Part shown: positions 22,766-29,557 of the stretch, piece by piece
How positions within the stretch are numbered: the first letter of the stretch is position 1
Layout of the letters: each line of letters opens with the position of its first letter
Source: CAIYYX01 sp035530135
GTDB taxonomy: Bacteria > Pseudomonadota > Gammaproteobacteria > Burkholderiales > Rhodocyclaceae
Assembly (NCBI GenBank): GCA_035530135.1
Contig: DATKVJ010000091.1
Span: 1-35,508, forward strand
Direction of reading: 5' to 3'
DNA: 35,508 nt
The notes under the pieces: generated by a model
What the model saw: only the letters and a program-made list of their open reading frames with translations
What the model was told of the DNA's origin: nothing
Database searches by the model: none
Translations under genes and position numbers: made by a program

Positions 22766-23769
22766 TGCCGGCATTGAAGCTCGCCCTGAAGATCGACGCC
22801 GATACCTATCGCGGCACCCTGGAAGGCGTGCCGCGACTGGTGGAACTGCTGCGCCGCTTCGAGGTCTCCGCCACCTTCCTGTTCTCGCTCGGCCCAGACC
22901 ACACCGGCCGCGCCATCCGCCGCGCGCTTCGGCCAGGCTTCATGAAGAAGGTCTCGCGCACCTCGGTGCTCTCCCACTACGGCCTGAAGACGCTGATGTA
23001 CGGCACGCTGCTGCCCGGCCCCGACATCGGACGGTCCTGCGCCGACATCCTGCGCGCCGTGCGCGACGCCGGCCACGAAGTCGGCATCCACTGCTGGGAT
23101 CACATCAAGTGGCAAGACGGCGTCGAGCGCGCTGGCGCCGCCTGGACGGAAGAGCAGATGGGGCGCGCCATGGCGCGCTTCAAGGAGATCTTCGGCACGG
23201 TCGCCAAGACCCACGGCGCCGCCGGCTGGCAGATGAATCCCCACGCGCAGCGCCTGACCCAGCGGCTCGGCTTCGACTACGCTTCGGATTGCCGCGGCAG
23301 CCACCCCTTCATGCCGGTGGTCAGGGGCGAGGTGATCCTCTGCCCGCAGTTGCCGACCACGCTGCCGACGCTGGACGAACTGATCGGGCGCGACGGCATC
23401 GATGTCGACAACGTCCATCAGCGCCTGCTCAAATCGACGGAAGCGCTGCCGCGGCAAGACCAGGTGTTCACGCTGCACGCCGAGCTGGAGGGCATGAAGC
23501 TGCTGCCGGTGCTGGAGCGCCTGCTCGAGGGCTGGCGCGAGCAGGGCTACGTGCTCGGCGCCTGCCGGGACATCTATGCCGGACTGAAGCCGGCCGAGTT
23601 GCCCCGGCACGAACTGATCCGCGGCGAAGTTCCCGGCCGCAGCGGCACCCTGATGGTCCAGGGCGAGGAATTCCTCTCGGATTGCCACGGCCCTTTTGGC
23701 CTCGCAATGACGACCGAGGGAAGTCCCCGTGTGACGGACGGGGAGCGGCCGCAGGCGAAGCAATCTTGA
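22765..23769 (+). CDS. arnD: 4-deoxy-4-formamido-L-arabinose-phosphoundecaprenol deformylase, with repeat-derived C-terminus
   Basis: ArnD removes the formyl group from the lipid-linked sugar so that the ArnT donor is made. It is a polysaccharide-deacetylase-like metalloenzyme: LKIDADTYRGTLEGVPRLVELL at the start (metal-site Asp in DAD), FLFSLGPDHTGRAIRR, the second motif EVGIHCWDHIKWQ (HxWDH), AAGWQMNPHAQRL and YASDCRGSHPFMPV. The start codon is GTG at 22765, which shares its G with the TAG stop of the decarboxylase gene. Of 334 residues, homology ends near GRSGTLMVQGEEF; about the last 35 (from LSDCHGPFGLAMT) are encoded by REP copy C and a downstream hairpin. It is the last gene of the arn operon. 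Confidence 0.92.
   Translation: MPALKLALKIDADTYRGTLEGVPRLVELLRRFEVSATFLFSLGPDHTGRAIRRALRPGFMKKVSRTSVLSHYGLKTLMYGTLLPGPDIGRSCADILRAVRDAGHEVGIHCWDHIKWQDGVERAGAAWTEEQMGRAMARFKEIFGTVAKTHGAAGWQMNPHAQRLTQRLGFDYASDCRGSHPFMPVVRGEVILCPQLPTTLPTLDELIGRDGIDVDNVHQRLLKSTEALPRQDQVFTLHAELEGMKLLPVLERLLEGWREQGYVLGACRDIYAGLKPAELPRHELIRGEVPGRSGTLMVQGEEFLSDCHGPFGLAMTTEGSPRVTDGERPQAKQS
23681..23744. repeat. REP-like half copy C plus hairpin inside the arnD 3' end
   Basis: ATTGC-cac-GGCC-cttt-TGGCC-tc-GCAATGACG (23681-23712) matches the inner and right part of copies A and B; the left CGTCATTGCG arm is missing. A second hairpin, TCCCCGT-gtgacgg-ACGGGGA (23724-23744), follows. Both lie in frame within arnD and encode its end, and both probably act as the 3' structure of the arn mRNA. 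Confidence 0.72.
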
Positions 23770-23811
23770 GGGTCCATAGAAAACGTAGCGCGGCAATCTA
23801 AGGAGGACACC

Positions 23812-24267
23812 ATGCTCGAGCAAAGCGTCCCAGATTTTTCCCTGCCTGCCACCGGCGGCGGGACTTTCCGTCTTTCCGCCCATCGGGGAAAACCGCTGGT
23901 GCTCTACTTCTACCCCAAGGACAGCACGCCGGGATGCACCACCGAGGCCGGTCAGTTCCGCGATCTCCACGGCCAATTCGAGAACTTGGGCTGCGTCATT
24001 TGCGGCGTCTCGCGCGACGGCCTGAAATCGCACGAGAACTTCAAGGCCAAGCTGGCGCTGCCCTTCGAGCTCCTGGTCGATGCCGAGGAAATCGCCTGCA
24101 CCCTGTTCGGCGTCATCAAGATGAAGAAGCTGTACGGCAAGGAGGTGCGCGGCGTTGAGCGCAGCACCTTCCTGATCGACGGCGCCGGCGTGCTGCGCCG
24201 CGAATGGCGGGCCGTCAAGGCCGACGGCCACGCCGCGGAAGTGCTCGCCGCCGTCCAATCGCTTTAA
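23812..24267 (+). CDS. bcp: Thiol peroxidase of the Bcp/PrxQ family
   Basis: Bcp reduces hydrogen peroxide and organic peroxides in the cytoplasm through a peroxidatic cysteine recycled by thioredoxin. The 151-residue protein has PDFSLPATGGGTFRLSAHRG, LVLYFYPKDSTPGCTTEAGQF with the peroxidatic Cys42, GVSRDGLKSHENFKAK and a RSTFLIDGAGVLRREWR ending. The resolving cysteine five residues after Cys42 in E. coli Bcp is glycine here; Cys61, Cys64 and Cys96 remain, so the enzyme may be 1-Cys or use another cysteine. A strong Shine-Dalgarno (AAGGAGGA) precedes ATG 23812. It starts 42 bp after arnD and 18 bp before the PIN-PhoH gene, so it may share a transcript with the latter. Confidence 0.93.
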   Translation: MLEQSVPDFSLPATGGGTFRLSAHRGKPLVLYFYPKDSTPGCTTEAGQFRDLHGQFENLGCVICGVSRDGLKSHENFKAKLALPFELLVDAEEIACTLFGVIKMKKLYGKEVRGVERSTFLIDGAGVLRREWRAVKADGHAAEVLAAVQSL

Positions 24268-24285
24268 TCCCCGCCCGGAAACCCG

Positions 24286-25692
24286 ATGAAATCCAAGCGC
24301 GCCACCAAGCTCTTCGTGCTCGACACCAACGTGCTGATGCACGACCCGACCAGCCTGTTCCGCTTCGAGGAGCACGATCTCTTCGTGCCGATGATGACCC
24401 TCGAAGAGCTCGACAACAACAAGAAGGGCATGTCGGAAGTGGCGAGGAACGCGCGCCAGGCGAGCCGCCTGTTGGACGAGGTGGTGTCCGCCGGCGAGGA
24501 GGATATCAAGCAGGGCATCGCGCTCGCCGGCCCCTCGCGCGAACTGGCCAGCGGGCGCCTGTTCCTGCAGACCGAGGCGATCGACGGCGTCATCCCCGCC
24601 TCCTTGCCCACCGCCAAGGCCGACAACCAGATCATCGCGGTGGCGCTCCACCTGTCCGAGAAAACCCCGAAGCGCCCGGTGATCCTGGTGACCAAGGACA
24701 TCAACATGCGCATCAAGGCCCGCGCGCTGGGGCTGGAAGCGCAGGACTACTTCAACGACAAGGTGCTGGAGGACAGCGACCTGCTGTACACCGGCGCGCG
24801 CGAGCTGCCCGCCGACTTCTGGGAGTCCCACGGCAAGGATCTGCAGTCGTGGAAGCAGGAGACGCGCACCCTGTATCGCATCCAGGGACCGCTGTGCGCC
24901 GAGCTGCTGGTCAACGAATTCGTCTGGCAGGAAGGGCCGCAGCCGCTCTACGCCTGGGTGCGCGAGGCCGGCGGCAAGAGCGCCGTGCTGGAGACCCTGA
25001 CCGACTACAACCACCACAGGAATGCCGTCTGGGGCATCACCGCCAGGAATCGCGAGCAGAACTTCGCCATGAACCTCTTGATGAACCCGGAGATCGACTT
25101 CGTCACCCTGCTGGGCCAGGCCGGCACCGGCAAGACGCTGCTCACGCTGGCCGCGAGCCTGACCCAGGTGCTCGAAGCCAAGCGCTATTCCGAGATCATC
25201 ATCACCCGCGTCACCATACCGGTGGGCGAGGACATCGGCTTCCTGCCCGGCACCGAGGAGGAAAAGATGACGCCCTGGATGGGCGCGCTCGAGGACAACC
25301 TCGACGTCCTGAACCGCCCCGCCGAGGACACGCAGGGCGGCGTCGGCGACTGGGGGCGCGCCGCGACCATGGACCTGATCCGCAACCGGATCAAGATCAA
25401 GTCGCTCAACTTCATGCGCGGCCGCACCTTCCTGAACAAGTTCCTGATCATCGACGAGGCACAGAACCTGACGCCCAAGCAGATGAAGACCCTGATCACC
25501 CGCGCCGGCCCGGGCACCAAGGTGGTCTGCCTGGGCAACATCGCGCAGATCGACACGCCCTACCTGACCGAGGGCAGCTCCGGTCTCACCTACGTCGTCG
25601 ATCGCTTCAAGGGCTGGCCCCACTCCGGCCACATCACCCTGCAGCGCGGCGAGCGCTCGCGCCTGGCCGACCACGCCGGCGAGGTGCTGTAG
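24286..25692 (+). CDS. PIN-domain plus PhoH-like ATPase (YlaK type)
   Basis: A 468-residue fusion of an N-terminal PIN nuclease domain (about 1-160) and a PhoH-like P-loop ATPase (about 235-465). The PIN part has FVLDTNVLMHDP (Asp13), VPMMTLEELDNNKKG and AKADNQIIAVALHL with further acidic residues. The ATPase part has Walker A GQAGTGKT at 277-284, a VTIPVGEDIGFLPGTEEEKM segment, Walker B FLIIDEAQNLTPKQMK and a sensor-like VVCLGNIAQID. PIN-PhoH proteins in other bacteria have ATP-driven RNA unwinding and RNase activity; function here is inferred. The end GERSRLADHAGEVL is typical. It runs toward usp with 8 bp between stops. Confidence 0.92.
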   Translation: MKSKRATKLFVLDTNVLMHDPTSLFRFEEHDLFVPMMTLEELDNNKKGMSEVARNARQASRLLDEVVSAGEEDIKQGIALAGPSRELASGRLFLQTEAIDGVIPASLPTAKADNQIIAVALHLSEKTPKRPVILVTKDINMRIKARALGLEAQDYFNDKVLEDSDLLYTGARELPADFWESHGKDLQSWKQETRTLYRIQGPLCAELLVNEFVWQEGPQPLYAWVREAGGKSAVLETLTDYNHHRNAVWGITARNREQNFAMNLLMNPEIDFVTLLGQAGTGKTLLTLAASLTQVLEAKRYSEIIITRVTIPVGEDIGFLPGTEEEKMTPWMGALEDNLDVLNRPAEDTQGGVGDWGRAATMDLIRNRIKIKSLNFMRGRTFLNKFLIIDEAQNLTPKQMKTLITRAGPGTKVVCLGNIAQIDTPYLTEGSSGLTYVVDRFKGWPHSGHITLQRGERSRLADHAGEVL

Positions 25693-25700
25693 CCCGTCAA

Positions 25701-26093
25701 TTATGTGGCTTTGACTGCCAATACAGGACAGGAAACCGAAAGAAGTATTTCCTGAGCTACGCTGCCCAGAAAGAGTTTCCCGACCGGAGAGCGTTTACGC
25801 AGGCCGATGATGAGCATGGACACCCGCAGAGACTCGACCAAGGCTTCGATTTCCTCAAAGGCATTTTTGCCCCTGACAAACTGCTTGAATTCGGCCTTGA
25901 GACCAGAGGTTTTGAGCAGCTTCTCTACTTCAATGATATCCAGCGTATCCGCCATGGAGGCATCACTCTTCGTCCCGCCAGGGCTGGCATTGACCACCAT
26001 CAGAGCTTCGTCAAAGTGTCTTGCCATTTCAATGCCTTTATCAAGGGCGGCGCGACCTTCGGGACGTGGCACATAAGCGACAAGTATGGTCAT
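25701..26093 (-). CDS. Universal stress protein (UspA family)
   Basis: A 130-residue protein with a single Usp domain: MTILVAYVPRPEGRAALDKG at the start (strand 1 then helix 1), LMVVNASPGG, and the nucleotide-binding end IIGLRKRSPVGKLFLGSVAQ followed by PVLAVKA, which resembles the GxxGx9G(S) ATP motif. Length is a little short of the usual 140. It is probably cytoplasmic. The Shine-Dalgarno AAGGA sits six bases before ATG 26093. Base composition of the gene and its upstream region is visibly less GC-rich than all neighbours, which suggests transfer or a different history. It lies downstream of dnaB in the same direction, but with a 182-bp gap and its own likely promoter. The stress signal is unknown. 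Confidence 0.88.
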   Translation of the reverse strand: MTILVAYVPRPEGRAALDKGIEMARHFDEALMVVNASPGGTKSDASMADTLDIIEVEKLLKTSGLKAEFKQFVRGKNAFEEIEALVESLRVSMLIIGLRKRSPVGKLFLGSVAQEILLSVSCPVLAVKAT

Positions 26094-26275
26094 TATTTTT
26101 CCTTAGTTGAGCAAACCTTGCAGGCAGTTACAGGAGCCCATCGCTTGGCAGCGGTGTTCGCCGTCGCTCGATCGGCCCGGATACCCAAATTTTGTCACCG
26201 CTTGGTAATTTACGCCATATCGCCAACAACGGCCTCGATAGCGGCCGGCGGGGCGGAACCCGGCATCCCGAACCA
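26094..26275. other. 182-bp upstream region of usp, AT-richer than the surroundings
   Basis: No gene is supported. It contains an imperfect inverted repeat, TACCCAAA (26182-26189) against TTGGTA (26202-26207), that could be an operator, and AT-rich stretches suited to a promoter, but I could not find a clear -35/-10 pair. The end of dnaB is at 26276. Confidence 0.35.
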
Positions 26276-27688
26276 TCAATAACTCCCGGGCTGGGCGAAG
26301 CTCTGGAAGCGGGTGTATTCGCCCAGGAAGGTGAGCCTGACGGTGCCGGTCGGACCGTTCCGGTGCTTGCCGATGATCACCTCGGCGGTGCCCTTCTCCT
26401 GGGTGTCGGGCTTGTAGTATTCCTCCCGGTACATCATCAGGATGATGTCGGCGTCCTGCTCGATGGCGCCCGACTCGCGCAGGTCGGACATCAGGGGCCG
26501 CTTGTCGTTCCTCTCCTCGACCTTGCGCGAGAGCTGCGACAGGGCGATCACCGGCACCTGGAGTTCCTTGGCCAGCGCCTTGATCGAGCGCGAGATCTCG
26601 GAGATCTCGGTGGCGCGGTTCTCGTTGTCGCGGGTCGAGGTCATCAGCTGCAGGTAGTCGATCACGATCAGCCCGAGCTTGCCGCCGAACTGGCGCGCCA
26701 GGCGCCTGGCCCTGGCTCTCAGATCCGTCACGTTCAGGGCGCCGGTCTCGTCGATGTGGATCGGCGCGCCGTGCAGCTTGCCCAGCGCCACCGTCATCTT
26801 GTCCCACTCGTCGTCGTTCAGTCGGCCGGTCCTGATGCGGTGCGCGTCCAGGCGCCCGACCGAGGAGAGGAAGCGCATCGCCAGCTGCGGCCCGGACATT
26901 TCCAGGCTGAAGATGGCCACCGGCAGGCCGAGATCGACGCCGACGTGCTCGGCGATGTTGAGCGCGAAGGCGGTCTTGCCCATCGAGGGCCGTCCGGCGA
27001 CGACGATCATGTCGCCCGGCTGCAGTCCGGAGGTCATCTTGTCGAGATCGGCGAAGCCGGTCGGCACGCCGGTGACGTCCGAGGGATTCTCCTGCTCGTA
27101 GAGTTCCTGGATGCGATCCACCACCTGACCCAGCAGCGGCTGGATGGCGACGAAGCCCTGGCTGCTGCGAGCGCCGGCCTCGGCGATCTCGAACACCTTG
27201 GCCTCGGCCTGGTCGAGCAGCAGCTTGGCGTCGCGGCCGTTGGGATTCAGGGCGCTGGCGGCGATCTCGTCGCCGACCGTGACCAGGCGGCGGAGCACCG
27301 CGCGCTCGCGCACGATCTCGGCATAGCGGCGGATGTTGGCCGCGGACGGGGTGTTGTTGGCGATCTCGCCGAGATAGGCCAGCCCCCCGGCCTGCTCCAC
27401 CTCGTTGCTCTTCTCGATCGACTCGAACACCGTGACCACGTCGGCCGGCCGCGCCCGCTCGATCAGCCGGGCGATGTGGCGGAAGATGCGGCGGTGGTCG
27501 TCGCGGTAGAAGTCGGCCTCGGTGACGATGTCAGCGATCCGGTCCCAGGCGCTGTTGTCCAGCAGCAGGCCGCCCAGCAGCGACTGCTCGGCCTCGACCG
27601 AGTGCGGCGGCAGCTTGAGGGCGGCGACCTGCGGGTCATCCGGGCGGTTCGCGGCGAATGCCCGCGAGTTCGGCAAGGTCTGGGCCAT
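26276..27688 (-). CDS. dnaB: Replicative DNA helicase
   Basis: DnaB is the hexameric 5'-3' helicase at the replication fork and works with DnaG primase. The 470-residue protein has the N-terminal domain (PHSVEAEQSLLGGLLLDNSAWDRI) and the RecA-like C-domain with Walker A AGRPSMGKTAFALNIA near residue 220, Walker B LGLIVIDYLQLM, SQLSRKVEERNDKRPLMSDL and RESGAIEQDADIILMMYREE, and ends FLGEYTRFQSFA. The start ATG 27688 follows AAGGAG by eight bases. It follows the rpsF-priB-rpsR-rplI operon in the same direction, a common betaproteobacterial order, with a 354-bp gap carrying hairpins and DnaA-box-like sites. No intein is present. Confidence 0.98.
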   Translation of the reverse strand: MAQTLPNSRAFAANRPDDPQVAALKLPPHSVEAEQSLLGGLLLDNSAWDRIADIVTEADFYRDDHRRIFRHIARLIERARPADVVTVFESIEKSNEVEQAGGLAYLGEIANNTPSAANIRRYAEIVRERAVLRRLVTVGDEIAASALNPNGRDAKLLLDQAEAKVFEIAEAGARSSQGFVAIQPLLGQVVDRIQELYEQENPSDVTGVPTGFADLDKMTSGLQPGDMIVVAGRPSMGKTAFALNIAEHVGVDLGLPVAIFSLEMSGPQLAMRFLSSVGRLDAHRIRTGRLNDDEWDKMTVALGKLHGAPIHIDETGALNVTDLRARARRLARQFGGKLGLIVIDYLQLMTSTRDNENRATEISEISRSIKALAKELQVPVIALSQLSRKVEERNDKRPLMSDLRESGAIEQDADIILMMYREEYYKPDTQEKGTAEVIIGKHRNGPTGTVRLTFLGEYTRFQSFAQPGSY

Positions 27689-27753
27689 GACGAGGTCTCC
27701 TTGGATTGACCGCCCAGTCTACCGGCAGCAGCGCCGGATGGGGAGGGGTAAGT

Positions 27754-27795
27754 TGTGTAAATGCTGTGGAAATGCTGTGCGCGAATTGTGGGTAA
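27754..27795. promoter_or_regulatory. Cluster of DnaA-box-like 9-mers upstream of dnaB
   Basis: Three sites resemble the DnaA box TGTGNATAA: TGTGTAAAT (27754-27762), TGTGGAAAT (27765-27773) and TGTGGGTAA (27787-27795). The last differs from consensus at one position and the other two at two. An 11-bp tandem repeat, AAATGCTGTGS twice from about 27759, makes up part of the cluster. All three point the same way, within 42 bp, between the terminator-like hairpin and the dnaB start. Autoregulation by DnaA is a plausible role; binding is not shown. Confidence 0.45.
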
Positions 27796-27827
27796 GCCGT
27801 GGAACAAAACGCTAACGCGTAAACGAC

Positions 27828-27851
27828 CGAGGGCCGCTCGCGCGGCCCTCG
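27828..27851 (-). terminator. Terminator-like hairpin after the rplI operon
   Basis: CGAGGGCCGC (27828-27837), loop TCGC, GCGGCCCTCG (27842-27851): a perfect 10-bp GC-rich stem. On the minus strand it is followed by GTCGTTT, only moderately T-rich, so termination strength is uncertain. It stands between the hairpin array after rplI and the dnaB promoter region. Confidence 0.6.
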
Positions 27852-27870
27852 TCTTGAATCAACCGCTACG

Positions 27871-28043
27871 GCTCCAGCACCTGCTTCGCAGGCACAAGAG
27901 CCCTGGGCTGTCCCACGGACAAAACGGGCTCTAGCACCTGCTTCGCTGGCACAAGAGCCCTGGGTTGCCCCTTGGGCAACGACGGGCTCTAGCACCCTCC
28001 GGGTACAAGAACTCTGGGCTGTCCTTCGGACAGCTACGAGTTC
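27871..28043 (-). repeat. Tandem array of three structured hairpin units after the rplI stop codon
   Basis: Read in the rplI direction, each unit is a 6-bp outer stem, an asymmetric internal loop (GU-rich 5' side, CCCA 3' side), a 5-6 bp inner stem with a 3-nt loop, then UUGU and a short GC hairpin ending GCUA. Large hairpins occupy 28009-28043, 27955-27989 and 27898-27931. Outer stems are GAACTC/GAGTTC in the first and GAGCCC/GGGCTC in the other two, and inner stems are CTGTCC/GGACAG, TTGCCC/GGGCAA and TGTCC/GGACA, so base pairs change on both sides together. The first unit abuts the rplI TAG. The 354-bp gap 27689-28042 holds no gene. Confidence 0.8.
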
Positions 28044-28492
28044 TAGTGCTCGCCGAGCACCGAGACGGTGATGCCCGCGATCACGTCGGCGTGCAGCGCG
28101 ATGTCGATAGCGGTGTCGCCGATCTGCTTCAGCGGGCCCTCGGGCAGGCGGATGTCGGCCTTCTCGACCTCGAAACCCTGCGCCTGCAGCGCCTCGGCGA
28201 TATCGGCGTTGGTGACCGAACCGAACAGCCGGCCATCGACGCCCGCCTTGCGCGTCACCTGCAGCAGCAGGCCTTGCAGCTTGGCGGCCTTCTCCTGGGC
28301 CGCGGCGAGATGCTCCGCCTGGAGCTTCTCCAGTTCGGCGCGCTTGGCTTCGAATTTCGCCAGGTTCTCCGGGGTCACGCGGCTAGCCTTGCGCTGGGGC
28401 AGCAGGAAATTGCGGGCGTAGCCGTCCTTGACCTTGACCACGTCGCCCAGACCGCCCAGATTCGGGACCTTCTCCATCAGAATCACTTGCAT
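28043..28492 (-). CDS. rplI: 50S ribosomal protein L9
   Basis: L9 binds 23S rRNA near the L1 stalk and helps keep the reading frame. The 149-residue protein begins MQVILMEKVPNLGGLGDVVKVKDGYARNFLLP, the L9 signature, followed by the long connecting helix rich in Ala, Glu and Lys (about 40-75) and the C-terminal domain with LFGSVTNADIAEAL. Length is standard. It is the last gene of rpsF-priB-rpsR-rplI, 15 bp after rpsR. Its TAG is directly followed by the hairpin array. Confidence 0.98.
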   Translation of the reverse strand: MQVILMEKVPNLGGLGDVVKVKDGYARNFLLPQRKASRVTPENLAKFEAKRAELEKLQAEHLAAAQEKAAKLQGLLLQVTRKAGVDGRLFGSVTNADIAEALQAQGFEVEKADIRLPEGPLKQIGDTAIDIALHADVIAGITVSVLGEH

Positions 28493-28507
28493 GTTCGTTC
28501 TCCCGGA

Positions 28508-28786
28508 TCAGTCGTGCAGGTCGGTGAAGGGCAACAGCGCCAGGAAGCGCGCGCGCTTGATCGCCGTGCCCAGCTGACGCTGGTAGCCGGCCTTGGTGCC
28601 GGTGATGCGCGCCGGCATGATCTTCGCGTTCTCGGTGATGAAGTCCTTCAGGATATCGACGTCCTTGTAGTCGATCTCCGCGATCTTCTCCGCGGTGAAG
28701 CGGCAGAACTTGCGCCGCTTGAACATGTTGCGGCCCTTGTCGTCCTTGCGCTTCACGGTACTCTTTGCTTTCGGTCTAAATGCCAT
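28508..28786 (-). CDS. rpsR: 30S ribosomal protein S18
   Basis: S18 sits on the 30S platform and pairs with S6. The 92-residue protein has the conserved KRRKFCRFTAEKIAEIDYKD and ILKDFITENAKIMPARITGT, then YQRQLGTAIKRARFLALLPF. The N-terminus is about fifteen residues longer than in E. coli S18, a Lys/Arg-rich extension seen in betaproteobacteria. The start ATG 28786 overlaps the priB 3' end by 11 nt, so translation of the two is probably coupled. Confidence 0.98.
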   Translation of the reverse strand: MAFRPKAKSTVKRKDDKGRNMFKRRKFCRFTAEKIAEIDYKDVDILKDFITENAKIMPARITGTKAGYQRQLGTAIKRARFLALLPFTDLHD

Positions 28787-29096
28787 GATCCATTCCTTCC
28801 AGAAACTCTATCGCATTCACATGCAGGACCGGGGTCCTGCTCTTAAGGCTTTTCGCCGCGAGAAAGCCGGTGATTCTGAGCGCGTCGCCGGGTCTGGCGC
28901 CGGAGAGCAGTTGCGCCGCCGGTCCCAGCGCCACGCAAGCCACTTCGCAGCTCACCTGACGCTTGGCTCCTGCCTCGGCTTGCGTCGAGGCGTGGGCAAT
29001 CCGGAAATTCAGCGCCGGGATGCCCGCCGGGGTATAGCGCAGGGCCGCCAGTTCCAGCAGAGCGCCCGTCAGCACGCACAGATTGTCAGCCGGCAA
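28776..29096 (-). CDS. priB: Primosomal replication protein N (PriB), TTG start
   Basis: PriB is a single-strand-binding OB-fold protein of the PriA-dependent replication-restart primosome. The 106-residue product has NLCVLTGALLELAALRYTP, GIPALNFRIAHASTQAEAG, CEVACVALG and GDALRITGFLAAKSLKSRTPVLHVNAIEFLEG, the order of strands seen in PriB. The start is TTG at 29096, since no ATG is available at the aligned N-terminus, and it lies within the end of rpsF (11 nt overlap). No strong Shine-Dalgarno is present, so translation may depend on rpsF. Its place between rpsF and rpsR is the classic one. Confidence 0.92.
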   Translation of the reverse strand: MPADNLCVLTGALLELAALRYTPAGIPALNFRIAHASTQAEAGAKRQVSCEVACVALGPAAQLLSGARPGDALRITGFLAAKSLKSRTPVLHVNAIEFLEGMDHGI

Positions 29097-29490
29097 CGGC
29101 CGCTGCCGGGGCTTCAGCGGCGGGGGCCACGGGGGCTGCCGCGGGGGTGCCCGGAGTCAGCGAGCGCGCCTTCTCCTCCTTCATCATCGGCGAAGGCGCG
29201 GTCACCGCGTGTTTCATCTTGACGGTCAGGTGGCGCAGCACCGCGTCGTTGAACTTGAAGGCGTGCTCCAGCTCCGCCAGAGTCTCGCCGTCGCACTCGA
29301 TGTTCATCAGCACGTAATGTGCCTTGTGCACCTTCTGGATCGGGTAGGCCATCTGGCGCCGGCCCCAGTCTTCGAGGCGGTGGATGGCGCCGCTGCGCGT
29401 GGCAACGAGGGCCTTGTAACGCTCGACCATCGCCGGCACCTGCTCGCTCTGGTCCGGGTGGACGATGAAAACGATTTCGTAGTGTCGCAT
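29086..29490 (-). CDS. rpsF: 30S ribosomal protein S6
   Basis: S6 binds S18 on the 30S platform. The 134-residue protein begins MRHYEIVFIVHPDQSEQVPAMVERY and contains LEDWGRRQMAYPIQKVHKAHYVLMNIEC and HAFKFNDAVLRHLTVK, all standard. After about residue 100 there is an Ala/Pro-rich tail (TPAAAPVAPAAEAPAAA), a low-complexity extension whose last codons overlap priB. The Shine-Dalgarno AAGGAG lies six bases before the ATG. It is the first gene of the operon, with a promoter at 29558-29586. Confidence 0.98.
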   Translation of the reverse strand: MRHYEIVFIVHPDQSEQVPAMVERYKALVATRSGAIHRLEDWGRRQMAYPIQKVHKAHYVLMNIECDGETLAELEHAFKFNDAVLRHLTVKMKHAVTAPSPMMKEEKARSLTPGTPAAAPVAPAAEAPAAAVAG

Positions 29491-29551
29491 GCAATCTCCT
29501 TATGGTTGAAGCCCCCCCGCATGCGCCTCGGGTGGAGCAAGGTTGACAAGA
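29491..29551 (-). promoter_or_regulatory. rpsF leader; possible S6:S18 autoregulatory structure
   Basis: The predicted 60-nt leader of the rpsF mRNA can form a stem in which CGCCTC pairs with GAGGCG, with a C-rich loop (CTCCACCC) next to it, followed by a G-run and the Shine-Dalgarno. In other bacteria the S6:S18 complex binds a leader RNA of this operon that has a conserved CCG in a bulge. A CCCGAGG segment here is compatible, but I could not check the fold or alignment, so this is a candidate only. Confidence 0.3.
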
Positions 29552-29557
29552 GGCGGG

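Noticed and set aside
22762..25674. 970-codon minus-strand open frame opposite arnD, bcp and the PIN-PhoH gene
   Set aside because: The plus-strand genes have clear domains and ribosome sites; the antisense frame is open only because of high GC at third positions.
26192..27709. 505-codon plus-strand open frame opposite dnaB
   Set aside because: DnaB on the other strand is certain; the antisense product has no recognisable motif.
27689..28042. oriC in the dnaB-rplI gap
   Set aside because: No dnaA/dnaN nearby, no AT-rich unwinding element; DnaA-box-like sites are only three and imperfect.
27871..28043. CRISPR-like reading of the repeats after rplI
   Set aside because: Units are contiguous, vary inside their stems and have no equal-length unique spacers; no cas gene is near.
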